A stretch of 64,000 nucleotides of DNA from Actinomycetospora lemnae (GCF_028737315.1 NZ_JAQZAO010000001.1:186001-250000), one strand, 5' to 3'. Counted from the stretch's first letter, positions 55,994 to 64,000 are shown. Notes: a model not told the origin generated them from the sequence alone. Program-made: numbers and translations.

Positions 55994-57304
55994 ATGGAGC
56001 ACCACGAGGTCGACGTCCTGGTGATCGGCGCGGGGGCGGGCGGCCTGTTCACCGCCGCCCGCCTGGCCCACCGCGGCTACCGCACGCTGGTGGTGGAGCG
56101 CCTCGACCGCGTCGGCGGCCGCGCCTCGAGCGAGGTGATCGACGGCTTCACGGTCAACAACGGCGCCATCGTCATCGAGACCGGCGGGATCACCGAGCAG
56201 ACGTTCGCCGAGGTCGGCGCGCGCTTCGACGTGCGCCCGGCCAAGCCCCCGATCCTCTACCGGATCGGCGGCAAGGACGTCGACGTCACCGGCGGCGGCT
56301 GGGGCTTCCTGCTGGGCAAGCTCACGCGCCAGGGCGCCAAGCTGCTCGAGGGCCTCGGCGCGGCCCGGACCGACGACGGGCTGCCCGAGGGCGCGCTCTC
56401 CACCGCCGACTGGGTACGGCGGTACACGGGCAACGAGAAGGTCCACGGGATCTTCCGCAACATGTGTGCGTCGATCTTCGCGGTGAGCTCCGAGGACCTC
56501 CCGGCGGCGGTGTTCCTGACCTACTTCACGCGACGCAGCGCGTTCAAGAAGTTCGGCTTCTGCCCCGAGGGCACGATCGGCGTCTGGCGCGCGCTCGCCG
56601 ACGCCGTCGAGGGCACCGGTCACGGTGAGGTCTGGCTCTCCAGCGAGGTCCGGGCCCTGGACCTGGGCGAGGACGGCACCGTCGTCGGCGCCACCGTCGT
56701 CCGGGACGGGCGCGAGGTGTCGGTGCGCAGCCGGGTCGTGGTCAGCGACGCGGGGCCCGCCGCGACCGCCGACCTCGTCGGGCGCGGCCGCCTGCCCGCC
56801 GACTACGCCGCGACCGTCGACACCACGCCCTGCGCGATGCTCGTCGTCAACTTCGCGAGCCGGGAGCCCCTCGTCGACGCCCCCGGGCTGCTGAGCTTCG
56901 CCACGACCCGGCGGATGTGCTACGTCGCGAACTTCACCGCGACCTGTCCGGAGATGGCCCCCGCGGGCTGGCACCTCTACAACGGCACCTCGGTGCCCGA
57001 GCCCGCGACCGGCGCGTTCGACGAGGAGCAGGAACGGGAGCTCCTGGACGCCGACCTCCGCGAGCAGATCCCCGGCTTCGACCGCGCCCGCGTGCTCTCG
57101 ACGACCGTGTGGCGCGACGCCTGGCCGCCGCAGCGCGCCGTCGCCGGCCACGACCTGCCGCACACCACGCCGATCGCGAACCTCTGGAACGTCGGCGACG
57201 CGGTCAAGCAGTACGCCAACGGCGGCACGACCGCGTGCGCCGAGACCGCGGCGCTGGTCGCCGACGAGATCGCGGCGCGGTTCCCGGTGGCGGCGCTGCG
57301 GTAG
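55994..57304 (+). CDS. Phytoene-desaturase/amine-oxidase-like FAD oxidoreductase
   Basis: A 436-residue flavoprotein. The N-terminal VLVIGAGAGGLFTAARLAHR and VVERLDRVGGRASSEVIDGF form the GxGxxG-E-GGR FAD motif of the CrtI/amine-oxidase group; the C-terminal LWNVGDAVKQYANGGTTACA provides the FAD-binding end. No carotenoid genes are nearby, so carotenoid desaturation is unlikely; an NAD(P)/FAD oxidoreductase of the acyl-CoA island is a better guess. ATG 55994. It is preceded by regulatory element A and converges on a ligase gene (six bases). Confidence 0.82.
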   Translation: MEHHEVDVLVIGAGAGGLFTAARLAHRGYRTLVVERLDRVGGRASSEVIDGFTVNNGAIVIETGGITEQTFAEVGARFDVRPAKPPILYRIGGKDVDVTGGGWGFLLGKLTRQGAKLLEGLGAARTDDGLPEGALSTADWVRRYTGNEKVHGIFRNMCASIFAVSSEDLPAAVFLTYFTRRSAFKKFGFCPEGTIGVWRALADAVEGTGHGEVWLSSEVRALDLGEDGTVVGATVVRDGREVSVRSRVVVSDAGPAATADLVGRGRLPADYAATVDTTPCAMLVVNFASREPLVDAPGLLSFATTRRMCYVANFTATCPEMAPAGWHLYNGTSVPEPATGAFDEEQERELLDADLREQIPGFDRARVLSTTVWRDAWPPQRAVAGHDLPHTTPIANLWNVGDAVKQYANGGTTACAETAALVADEIAARFPVAALR

Positions 57305-57310
57305 CCGTCG

Positions 57311-59050
57311 TCAGGCGGGGGTGGGCGCGGTCTCGAGCTGGTCGGCCACCATCCGCGCCAGCCGGAACTTCTGCACCTTGCCGGTCGGCGTGGTCGGGAG
57401 GTCCGTCGCCTCGAGGAACACCACGCGCCGCGGCACCTTGAACCGCGCCAGCTGCTCGCGGCACAGCGCGATGAGGTCGTCGGCGGTCACCGCCGCGCCG
57501 GCCTTCGGCACCACGCACGCGACGCCGACCTCGCCCCAGCGCTCGTCCGCGACCCCGACGGCGAACGCCTGGCTGACGCCCGGGTGGCGCGAGAGGACCT
57601 CCTCGACCTCCTTGGGCATGACGAGCTCGCCGCCGGACTTGTAGAGCTCCTTGCTGCGCCCGGTCAGCACGACGTAGCGGTCCTCGGTGAGGTAGCCGAG
57701 GTCGCCCGAGCGCACCCAGCCCTCGTCGTCGAGGGCGCGCGCGGTCTCCTCGGGCTTGCGCCAGAAGCCCAGCATGTTCGTCGGCCCGCGCGCGGCGAGC
57801 TCGCCCTCGGCGCCCGGCGGCAGCGGCTCGCCGGTCATGACGTCGATCGTCCTGTACTCGGTGAGGTCGCCTGCCCGATCGCCAGCGCTGCCCGGCAGCC
57901 CCGCGGCACCCGCGAGCTTGACCCGGCCGACGGTCTCCGAGAGCCGCTCGAACGGGTCCTCGGGCAGCGTCAGGGTCATCGCGCCGCCCTGCTCGGTCAT
58001 GCCGTAGCCGGTGACGATCTCGTCGACGCCGAGGGTGTCGCGGACCTTCTCCCACAGCCACACCGGGGCCGGCGCGGCGCCGGAGAGGATGGCGCGCAGG
58101 CTCGAGAGGTCGCGCGTGGCGAGGTCGGGGTGCTCGAGGATCGCGACGGTCATCGTCGGCACGCAGAGGATGTCGGTGGCGCGGTGGCGCTCGATGCCCT
58201 CGAGGTAGCGGCCGGGGTCGAACGCCGTCTGCGGGACGATCGCGCCGCCGACCATCATCGCCGCCATGAGGCCCTCGACGTAGCCGAACATGTGGTAGCA
58301 GGGCAGCGAGAAGAGGATGCGCCGCCCGTCCTCGAACGCCCGGGTCAGGGCGGACGCGTAGCCGGTGCGCTGGCTCGCGTCGTGGGTGATGAGCACGCCC
58401 TTGGGCGAGCCGGTGGTGCCGGACGTGTAGAGGATGTCGGCGACGTCGTCGGGCGCCGGGGCCTGATCAGGACCGCGGCCCTCGCTGCCGCCGGCGTGCT
58501 CGCGACCGAGCTGCTCGAGGTCCTCGACCGACCCGACGCCCGCGCGCGAGCGCCCGTCGGTCGAGAGCGTGACGACCCCGCGCAGCTCCGGGAGCGCGGT
58601 CTGCTCGCCCGCGTCCCAGCCCGGGGCGATCTCGTCGAGCATCCCGAGGTGGTCGAGCCCGGCGAACCCGGTCATGGTGATCAGCAGGTTCGCCTGCGAC
58701 TGCTCGAGGACGTAGCGCAGCTCCTCGGTGCGGTAGAGGTAGTTGAACGGGATGGCGACGGCGCCGGCGCGCGAGATCGCGAACTTCAGCGGCACGAACT
58801 CGACGTAGTTCGCCATCACCAGCCCGACCCGGTCGCCCGGGCGCACGCCCAGCGCGACGAGCCCGTCGGCCAGGCGCTCGGTCCACGCGGCGACGTCGGC
58901 GTAGGTCACCGTGCGCTCGTCGGTGATCACCATCGGGCGGTCGCCGAACTCCTCGGCGCACCGCGCGAGCCGCTCGTGCAGCGTCATCGGCGTCCACGCC
59001 GCGAACCGCTGCCGCAGCACCTCGCGTCGCTCGTCGAGGCTCGCACCCAT
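57311..59050 (-). CDS. Acyl/aryl-CoA ligase (ANL superfamily)
   Basis: A protein of about 579 residues. P-loop YTSGTTGSPKGVLITH, GYGMTEQGGAM, WVRSGDLGYL, the hinge GRSKELYKSGGELVMPKEVE and A10 lysine in PTGKVQKF are all present. It is similar to medium/long-chain fatty acid or aromatic acid CoA ligases. I chose ATG 59050, which has GGGGAG at a workable distance; ATG 59074 lacks spacing. Two short loops (GSAGDRAGD, AGGSEGRGPD) look like insertions. It follows the enoyl-hydratase-like gene after a 248-base gap with its own promoter, so it is probably a separate unit. Confidence 0.88.
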   Translation of the reverse strand: MGASLDERREVLRQRFAAWTPMTLHERLARCAEEFGDRPMVITDERTVTYADVAAWTERLADGLVALGVRPGDRVGLVMANYVEFVPLKFAISRAGAVAIPFNYLYRTEELRYVLEQSQANLLITMTGFAGLDHLGMLDEIAPGWDAGEQTALPELRGVVTLSTDGRSRAGVGSVEDLEQLGREHAGGSEGRGPDQAPAPDDVADILYTSGTTGSPKGVLITHDASQRTGYASALTRAFEDGRRILFSLPCYHMFGYVEGLMAAMMVGGAIVPQTAFDPGRYLEGIERHRATDILCVPTMTVAILEHPDLATRDLSSLRAILSGAAPAPVWLWEKVRDTLGVDEIVTGYGMTEQGGAMTLTLPEDPFERLSETVGRVKLAGAAGLPGSAGDRAGDLTEYRTIDVMTGEPLPPGAEGELAARGPTNMLGFWRKPEETARALDDEGWVRSGDLGYLTEDRYVVLTGRSKELYKSGGELVMPKEVEEVLSRHPGVSQAFAVGVADERWGEVGVACVVPKAGAAVTADDLIALCREQLARFKVPRRVVFLEATDLPTTPTGKVQKFRLARMVADQLETAPTPA

Positions 59051-59298
59051 CACGCACCACTCCCCGGGCCGCATCCCCCGTTTTTTTAGTCGCGAGAAGA
59101 ATATGGGGCGGTCGTGACCCGGACCACCGCCAGTTCCGTGGTCGGACGGTCACCGCGCGTACACGACGAATCGGGCACGAGGGCGTCGCGCGGTCCCTGG
59201 GGAAGATCACGAGCACGTGGTGCACCGGCGGCGCCGCTCCGAGGTGCCTCAGGTGCCCCTGATCTCCACGGGCTGATCGCCGGCCCCCGCACCCACCC
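59051..59298. other. Intergenic region upstream of the ligase gene
   Basis: About 250 bases without a convincing gene. An AT-rich tract (TTTTTTTAG, 59081-59089, then GAAGAATAT) lies just before the ligase start and on the minus strand reads GACTAAAAAAAC, similar to GACTAGAAAAAC of element A. It probably holds the ligase promoter. The rest shows nothing I can interpret. Confidence 0.4.
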
Positions 59299-60069
59299 TC
59301 ACCGCGCGCGGAACCGCGCCAGCCGCTCGCTCACGGCGGGGTCGGCGAGGTGCTCCAGCACCACCTCGGTCTCGCGCGCCAGCCCGTCGGCGAGCGGGAG
59401 CCCCAGACCCTCGTGCACCAGCCGCTTGGTCCGCGCCGTCGCCCCGGGGTCGGCACGGCGCAGCCGCTCGACGACCTCGTCCACCAGGGCGTCGAACTCC
59501 TCCCCCGACGCGCTGCGCCACGCCAGGCCGAGCGCGACCGCGTCGGTGCCCGAGAGCCGCTCGCCGAGCAGGATGTGGGTCAGCGCGCGCTGCGACCCGA
59601 GCAGCCGCGGCAGCCGCTGGGAGCCGCCGCCCGCCGGGACCTGGCCGAGGCGCGCGTGGTTGTCCGCGAGCACGGCGTCGTCGCGCACCACCACGATGTC
59701 GGCGGCCTGCACGAGCTCGAAACCGCCCGCCGTCGCGACCCCCTCGACCGCCGCGACGACGGGCACCGGCAGCGTCGCCACGACCGAGCACGCGCGGTGG
59801 AACGCCTCGAACAGCCCGCGCAGCGCGGCACCGCCCTCGGCGCGCAGCCGCGTCACCTCGTCGACGTCGCCACCGGCGCAGAAGTGCCCGCCGGCACCGC
59901 GCACGACGATGACGCGAGCCCGCCCGGCGAGGTCCACCAGCGCGTCGTGCAGCCCGTCCGCGAGCGCGACCGTGATCGCGTTGCGGGCGTGCGGGCGGTT
60001 CAGGACGACGTGCCCGACAGCGCGATCCGGAGGGCCGTCCACCCGGGCCAGCACGGGGTCGTCGGACAC
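59299..60069 (-). CDS. Enoyl-CoA hydratase/isomerase family protein
   Basis: A 256-residue crotonase-fold protein. Oxyanion-hole segments are HFCAGGDVDEV and GVATAGGFELVQAADIVV. The position that in hydratases is the catalytic Glu of 'PE' before LG is Asn137-His138 (ADNHARLGQVPAGGGSQRL), so water addition is not assured; isomerase, hydrolase or other crotonase chemistry is possible. GTG 60069 has GAGGAG upstream. It is divergent from the SnoaL-fusion gene across 57 bases containing element B. Confidence 0.85.
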   Translation of the reverse strand: MSDDPVLARVDGPPDRAVGHVVLNRPHARNAITVALADGLHDALVDLAGRARVIVVRGAGGHFCAGGDVDEVTRLRAEGGAALRGLFEAFHRACSVVATLPVPVVAAVEGVATAGGFELVQAADIVVVRDDAVLADNHARLGQVPAGGGSQRLPRLLGSQRALTHILLGERLSGTDAVALGLAWRSASGEEFDALVDEVVERLRRADPGATARTKRLVHEGLGLPLADGLARETEVVLEHLADPAVSERLARFRAR

Positions 60070-60094
60070 GGTGACTCCTCGGTCGGCGCATGTT

Positions 60095-60114
60095 TGAATC
60101 CACATTAGAAGACC
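60095..60114. promoter_or_regulatory. AT-rich regulatory element B
   Basis: TGAATCCACATTAGAAGACC lies between the divergent enoyl-hydratase-like and SnoaL-fusion genes. It matches element A (55946-55965) in 14 of 20 positions. Confidence 0.45.
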
Positions 60115-60126
60115 GAGGAGGTCCGG

Positions 60127-61329
60127 ATGGAGTCGCACGAGAAGAGCGCCCGCCTGCTCTACGACGCGCTGGCCACGGGCGACCGCAAGGCCCTCGACGC
60201 GATCCTCGATCCCGCGTTCACGGGCGAGGCCACCGAGGGCCTGCCGTTCGGCCTCGGCGGCACGCACGAGGGCGCCGAGGCGATGATCCGCGACTTCTGG
60301 TGGGCGATCGGACGGCACTACCGCGCCCGCGCCGAGCCCGCCGAGTTCCTGGCCCTCGCCGACGGCGGGCTCGTCGTCCTGGGCCGCTACGTCGGCATCG
60401 CGCGCGACGGCGGCCGGGAGCTCGACGCCGCGTTCGCGCACGTCCTGACGTTCACCGACGACGGCCGGATCGCCTCGCTGCGCCAGTACACCGACAGCGC
60501 GCGCTGGGCCGGCGCCACGCGCGGCACGCCGGCCGGGCAGCGGGCGCTGCGGGTCGTGCGATACGACGTCACCGCCGGCCTCGCGACCATCGAGCTCGAC
60601 CGCCCCGAGGCCGGCGGCGCGATCGACCCGACGATGGTCGAGGACCTCGACGAGGCCACCTTCCGCGCCGCGCACGACCCGGAGGTCCGCGCGGTCCTGA
60701 TCCGCGGCACCGGCCGGACGCTCTCCGTCGGCGGCGACCTCGCGTTCTTCGCCGGCGAGGCGGACACGATCCCCGAGCGGCTGCGCTGGATCATCGACCG
60801 CTACCACGTGACGCTCGACCGGCTCGTCACGCTCGAGGCGCCGGTGGTGTGCGCGGTGCACGGGGCGCTCGCCGGCGGCGGGCTCGGCCTCGCGCACGTC
60901 AGCGACATCGTCGTCGCCGCCGACGACAGCCGCTTCGCCGTCGGCTACGGCGCGATCGGCCTGGCCTCGGACGGGGCGAACACCTGGTACCTGCCGCGCC
61001 TGGTCGGGATGCGGCGCGCCCAGGAGATGTTCCTGCTCAACCGCGTGCTGACCGCCGCCGAGGCGCTCGACGCCGGCCTGGTCACCGAGGTCGTGCCGGC
61101 CGACGAGCTCGCCGCCCGGGCCCAGGAGCTCGCCACGACCCTGGCCGCCGGCCCCACCCGCGCGTTCGGCCACATGAAGCGCCTGCTGCTCGCGAGCCAG
61201 GACAACGACCTCGCGGGCCAGCTCGCCGAGGAGACCCGGCGCATCACCGCCACCGGCGCGACCGCGGACGCCCGCGAGGGGATCACCGCGTTCGTCGAGC
61301 GCCGCCGCCCCGACTTCCGCGGTCGCTAG
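60127..61329 (+). CDS. SnoaL-like domain fused to enoyl-CoA hydratase/isomerase domain
   Basis: A 400-residue two-domain protein. Residues 1-135 form an NTF2/SnoaL-like domain (LYDALATGDRKALDAILDPA, AFAHVLTFTDDGRIASLRQY). Residues 140-400 are a crotonase domain (LDRPEAGGAIDPTMVEDLDE, VGGDLAFFAGE, VHGALAGGGLGLAHVSDIVV). The hydratase glutamate position is replaced (FAVGYGAIGLASDGANTWYL instead of PE..LG..P). I know of no standard fusion of these two domains; SnoaL could bind or cyclise the same substrate. ATG 60127 has GAGGAGG. The stop overlaps the convergent TetR gene. Confidence 0.85.
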   Translation: MESHEKSARLLYDALATGDRKALDAILDPAFTGEATEGLPFGLGGTHEGAEAMIRDFWWAIGRHYRARAEPAEFLALADGGLVVLGRYVGIARDGGRELDAAFAHVLTFTDDGRIASLRQYTDSARWAGATRGTPAGQRALRVVRYDVTAGLATIELDRPEAGGAIDPTMVEDLDEATFRAAHDPEVRAVLIRGTGRTLSVGGDLAFFAGEADTIPERLRWIIDRYHVTLDRLVTLEAPVVCAVHGALAGGGLGLAHVSDIVVAADDSRFAVGYGAIGLASDGANTWYLPRLVGMRRAQEMFLLNRVLTAAEALDAGLVTEVVPADELAARAQELATTLAAGPTRAFGHMKRLLLASQDNDLAGQLAEETRRITATGATADAREGITAFVERRRPDFRGR

Positions 61330-61919
61330 GCCGGCAGCCGCAGCAGCGCGAACACGGCCTCCGCGGTCCGGGCCGGCGGCTGCCCGGCGAGGCCCGCGGC
61401 GTTGAGCGCGCCGAGCAGGAGGTCGCGGACCTCGCCCGGCTCCGGCCCGGCCGCGAGCGTCCCGTCGGCCTGCGCGTCGGCCACCAGCTCGGCCCAGCGC
61501 CGCAGGTACTCGCGACGCAGCGCGCGGAACCCGCTCTGCTCGGGCTGGTCGGTGAACCGCGGCGCGAGGACGACGACGGCGTAGTCGGAGAGCTCCGCCA
61601 GCGCGCGCAGGTGGGCGTGGACGCCGGCGCGCAGCCGGTCGACCGGGGCACCCGACGGCATCACCATCGCCTCGTCGAGACGCCGCAGCGAGGCGCTGAT
61701 CCCCTCCTCGAGCACGGCCTCGACGAGCCGCTGCTTGGAGGCGAAGTGGAAGTAGAGGCTGCCGGTACGCAGGTCGGCCGCGGCCGCGATGGCCCCGAGC
61801 GACGCGCCCGCCGGCCCGTGCCGGGCGATCTCGGCCGCGGCGGCGTCGAGGATCCGGCGGCGGGTCAGGTCGCCCTTGCCGGCGGGAGCCGCCGGCTCCT
61901 CAGTGGATGCGCCTCTCAT
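61326..61919 (-). CDS. TetR family regulator
   Basis: A 197-residue regulator: RRRILDAAAAEIARHGPAGA, SLGAIAAAADLRTGSLYFHF, ASKQRLVEAVLEE is the TetR DNA-binding domain, followed by a helical domain (LRALAELSDYAVVVLAPRFT, VRDLLLGALNAAGLA). ATG 61919 lies inside the last 20 bases of the ligase gene, so it is the third gene of the operon SnoaL-ligase-TetR and probably autoregulated from the palindrome upstream of that operon (63970-63992). Confidence 0.9.
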   Translation of the reverse strand: MRGASTEEPAAPAGKGDLTRRRILDAAAAEIARHGPAGASLGAIAAAADLRTGSLYFHFASKQRLVEAVLEEGISASLRRLDEAMVMPSGAPVDRLRAGVHAHLRALAELSDYAVVVLAPRFTDQPEQSGFRALRREYLRRWAELVADAQADGTLAAGPEPGEVRDLLLGALNAAGLAGQPPARTAEAVFALLRLPA

Positions 61920-63450
61920 GTCCGCGCCAGTATGGCTCCCGCAGGGTCGGCTTGATGACCTTCCCGGTCGCGGTGCGCGGCAGGGCCTCGACGACGTCGA
62001 CCGACTTCGGGCTCTGGAACCCGGCGAGCCGTCCGCGGGCGAAGGCGATGATCCCCGCCGTGTCGGGTGTCGACCCCGCCTGCAGGACGACGACGGCCTT
62101 GACCGCCTCGCCCCACCGGTCGTCGGGCACGCCGATGACGGCGACCTCGGCGACGTCGGGGTGCTGCGCGAGCACCCGCTCGACCTCGGCGGGGTAGACG
62201 TTCTCGCCACCGGTGACGATGCGGTCCTTCGCGCGGTCGACGAGGTGGATGCGCCCGGCCTCGTCGAGGCGACCGAGGTCGCCGGTGCGCAGCCAGCCCT
62301 CCGGGGTCAGCGCGGCGGCCGTCTCCTCGGGGCGCTGCCAGTAGCCCACCATGTTCTGCGCCGAGCGCGTCCAGATCTCGCCGACGACACCCGGCGCCAC
62401 CTCGGCGCCGCTCTCGGGATCGACGACGCGCAGCTCCGTCCACGGGTACGGACGCCCCGCCGACGTCAGCGCCGGCCCGCCCTCGCGGTGCTCCTCGGCG
62501 GAGAGCTGCGCGAACGCGCCCGTCGCCTCGGTCAGCCCGTAGATCTGCACGAAGTCGCAGCGCAGGGCCACCATCGCCCGCTTGAGCGCGTCCTCGCCGA
62601 TCGGCGAGCCGGAGTAGATCATCTGCCGCAGCCCGAGCGGTCGCGAGTCGATACCGGGCACCGCGCAGAGGGCGGCGAGCATCGTCGGGACGCAGAACGC
62701 GGTCGTGACGCCGTGCGCCTCGATCGCGTCGAGCACGTCGGTGGGGACGATGTCGCGGACCACGACGGCACGCGCGCCGCGGGCCATCCCGGCGAGCGCC
62801 CACGCCAGCCCGCCCATGTGGAACAGCGGCATGGCGACGAGGCTGACGTCGCCGTCCCGGAAGCCCCACGCCCGGGCGATGTCGTCGACGAGCACGGCCA
62901 GGTTGGTGCCCGCGAACATCGCGCCCTTGGGCCGGCCGGTGGTGCCCGAGGTGTAGAGCTGGAACGCGACGTCGTCGGGGGCGACCGGGCGCTGCGGGTC
63001 CTCGGCCGGTCCGACCCAGTCGTCGAACGACCGCACGTCGCCGGACGCGGTCCCGAGGACCACCACGTGCCGCACGCCCGGCCGGTCCGCGAGCACGCCC
63101 GCGAGCGCCGCGGCGGCGGGCTCGTCGACGAGCACCATCGTCGCCCCGGAGTCGTCGATCATCGCCGCGATCTCGTCGCCGGCGAGGCGCCAGTTCAGCG
63201 GGGTCAGCACGGCCGCGGCGAGCCCGGCGCCGAAGAGGATCGGGAAGTAGCTCGTGTCGTTGCGCGCGACGAGGACCACGCGCTCGCCGGGCGCGACGCC
63301 GTCGCGGACCAGCGCGGCGGCGACGGCCCGTGCCCGCTCGCGCAGCGCGGTCCAGGTCGTCCCCTCACCGGGGCGTCCCGCGGGCTCGACGGCGACCGCG
63401 TCGGGCACGGCCGCGCACCGGGCGTCGAGCAGCCCGCGCAGGGTGGTCAT
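61900..63450 (-). CDS. Acyl-CoA ligase (ANL superfamily)
   Basis: A 516-residue enzyme with P-loop LYTSGTTGRPKGAMFAG, IYGLTEATGAF, WLRTGDLGRLDE, the hinge DRAKDRIVTGGENVYPAEVE and A10 lysine in TATGKVIKPTLREPYW. The ending with PTLREPYW and the length are typical of fatty-acid/steroid side-chain CoA ligases of the FadD3/FadD17 kind, but the substrate is unknown. ATG 63450 overlaps the SnoaL stop (ATGA). It activates an acid for the acyl-CoA steps encoded nearby. Confidence 0.9.
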   Translation of the reverse strand: MTTLRGLLDARCAAVPDAVAVEPAGRPGEGTTWTALRERARAVAAALVRDGVAPGERVVLVARNDTSYFPILFGAGLAAAVLTPLNWRLAGDEIAAMIDDSGATMVLVDEPAAAALAGVLADRPGVRHVVVLGTASGDVRSFDDWVGPAEDPQRPVAPDDVAFQLYTSGTTGRPKGAMFAGTNLAVLVDDIARAWGFRDGDVSLVAMPLFHMGGLAWALAGMARGARAVVVRDIVPTDVLDAIEAHGVTTAFCVPTMLAALCAVPGIDSRPLGLRQMIYSGSPIGEDALKRAMVALRCDFVQIYGLTEATGAFAQLSAEEHREGGPALTSAGRPYPWTELRVVDPESGAEVAPGVVGEIWTRSAQNMVGYWQRPEETAAALTPEGWLRTGDLGRLDEAGRIHLVDRAKDRIVTGGENVYPAEVERVLAQHPDVAEVAVIGVPDDRWGEAVKAVVVLQAGSTPDTAGIIAFARGRLAGFQSPKSVDVVEALPRTATGKVIKPTLREPYWRGHERRIH

Positions 63451-63956
63451 CGCGACCCGCCGGTGTTCCGACGGCCGTGGACGCCGATCTGCTTCATCAG
63501 CCCGAGCAGGTCGTAGGTGGCGTTGAGGTAGCAGGCGCGCCCGCCGCGGAAGTCGAAGACCTCGAGTCCCGCGAACGCGAACGGCCGTCCGGTGCCCGCG
63601 ATGCCGGGCGGGTCGAGGCGGCCGGTGAAGTGCCCGGTGCCCCGCCAGTGGAACGCGGCGCGGGCACGGTCGTCGGCGAACAGCGGCGGCGCGGTGACCT
63701 CCCACTGCAGGTCGGGGTAGGCACCGAGGACGTAGGCGATGTAGCCCTCCGCGGCCGCGGGCCCCTGCACCTGCCAGCCCGTGTGGCGGGTGGTCGGGCT
63801 GTCGAGCACGAAGTCCTCGGTCAGCAGCTCGCGGCAGAGCTCCGGGCGGTTCTCGTTCCACGCCCGGATCCAGCCCTCGTACCAGCGCACGGCGACGGCG
63901 CGGTCGAGCACCGCGTCCGGCCCTGTGTCGCACTCCGGGACCACCACTGCCGTCAT
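63447..63956 (-). CDS. SnoaL-like/NTF2-fold protein
   Basis: A 169-residue single-domain protein with the SnoaL/NTF2 fold (WYEGWIRAWNENRPELCREL, VQGPAAAEGYIAYVLGAYPD, AAFHWRGTGHFTGRLDPPGI, FAGLEVFDFRGGRACYLNAT). Members include ester cyclases, steroid isomerases and small-molecule carriers. First gene of the operon with the CoA ligase and TetR; ATG 63956 has GAGGAGG. A second SnoaL domain occurs in the fusion protein at 60127, so this fold may be a recurrent part of the pathway. Confidence 0.85.
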   Translation of the reverse strand: MTAVVVPECDTGPDAVLDRAVAVRWYEGWIRAWNENRPELCRELLTEDFVLDSPTTRHTGWQVQGPAAAEGYIAYVLGAYPDLQWEVTAPPLFADDRARAAFHWRGTGHFTGRLDPPGIAGTGRPFAFAGLEVFDFRGGRACYLNATYDLLGLMKQIGVHGRRNTGGSR

Positions 63957-63969
63957 GCCGCCTCCTCGA

Positions 63970-63992
63970 TCTAACGTAAGTTAGAATCTAAC
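63970..63992. promoter_or_regulatory. TetR-type operator upstream of the SnoaL-ligase operon
   Basis: TCTAAC-GTAA-GTTAGA (63970-63985) is a perfect 6-4-6 palindrome, followed by another TCTAAC (63987-63992). It begins 14 bases upstream of the SnoaL ATG, within its ribosome-site/promoter zone. A TetR gene lies at the end of this operon. Confidence 0.7.
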
Positions 63993-64000
63993 GAGCTTCC

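Noticed and set aside
55994-57304. Phytoene desaturase and thus a carotenoid cluster
   Set aside because: There is no phytoene synthase or cyclase in the window; the UbiA/PKS genes are 45 kb away and form another pathway.
1-64000. tRNA, rRNA, riboswitch, CRISPR or insertion sequences
   Set aside because: Reading both strands gave no cloverleaf, transposase or repeat-spacer pattern that I could support; absence by eye is not proof.

Overview
The window is about 73% G+C (estimated by eye), rich in GTG starts and in genes overlapping by 1-4 bases. It carries a mycothiol-dependent isomerase-type protein, an LmeA-like lipoprotein, a PknB-type kinase and the remnant of an Rv1733c-like protein. This points to a high-GC actinobacterium, most likely Pseudonocardiales (Pseudonocardia/Actinomycetospora-like). 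That placement is inference. I saw no rRNA, tRNA, CRISPR array, transposase or phage integrase. The window looks like chromosomal accessory metabolism.

Layout. 0.1-5.8 kb: MarR regulator coupled to a ClC chloride transporter, a DUF1330 protein, an LmeA-like lipoprotein, a holin-X-like membrane protein, a stretch of decayed genes (4.3-4.8 kb), a membrane protein and a small Rieske protein. 5.7-11.1 kb (minus): a tightly overlapping operon UbiA prenyltransferase > geranylgeranyl-reductase-like flavoprotein > type III polyketide synthase > ICMT-like methyltransferase (frameshifted) > second flavoprotein > UdgB uracil-DNA glycosylase. It probably makes a prenylated or reduced phenolic lipid or quinone. 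11.6-15.3 kb: a Baeyer-Villiger monooxygenase and a receptor Ser/Thr kinase. 15.3-19.5 kb (minus): dhaK-dhaL-dhaM, where DhaM is fused to HPr and to a complete Enzyme I, so PEP-driven dihydroxyacetone phosphorylation is encoded in three genes. 19.6-23.8 kb: M28 peptidase, glycosyltransferase, MerR regulator, disulfide reductase. 24-25.5 kb: a diverged cation/Ca2+ exchanger with a small Asp-rich membrane peptide. 26.3-28.6 kb: a GntR regulator and a dialkylglycine decarboxylase (dgdA), each preceded by the same palindrome. 28.6-37.1 kb: mostly envelope and housekeeping proteins, plus a second, altered monooxygenase.

37.1-49.8 kb (minus): ten genes in one direction: HyuA, HyuB with an extra zinc-ribbon tail, a salicylyl-CoA-5-hydroxylase-like flavoprotein, an aryl-acid adenylating enzyme, maleate isomerase, P450, TetR, a VOC dioxygenase-like protein, an 81-residue protein and an alpha/beta hydrolase. 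It reads as a catabolic operon that activates an aromatic (perhaps heteroaromatic) acid, hydroxylates and opens the ring, and delivers maleate to fumarate. I do not recognise the combination; it is my best candidate for an undescribed pathway.

50-64 kb: a BTAD-type regulator, SDR, an orphan molybdenum hydroxylase large subunit, TetR regulators with visible operators, a phytoene-desaturase-like flavoprotein, two acyl/aryl-CoA ligases, an enoyl-CoA-hydratase-fold enzyme, a SnoaL/enoyl-hydratase fusion and a free SnoaL protein. Together they suggest an acyl-CoA catabolic island whose substrate is unknown.
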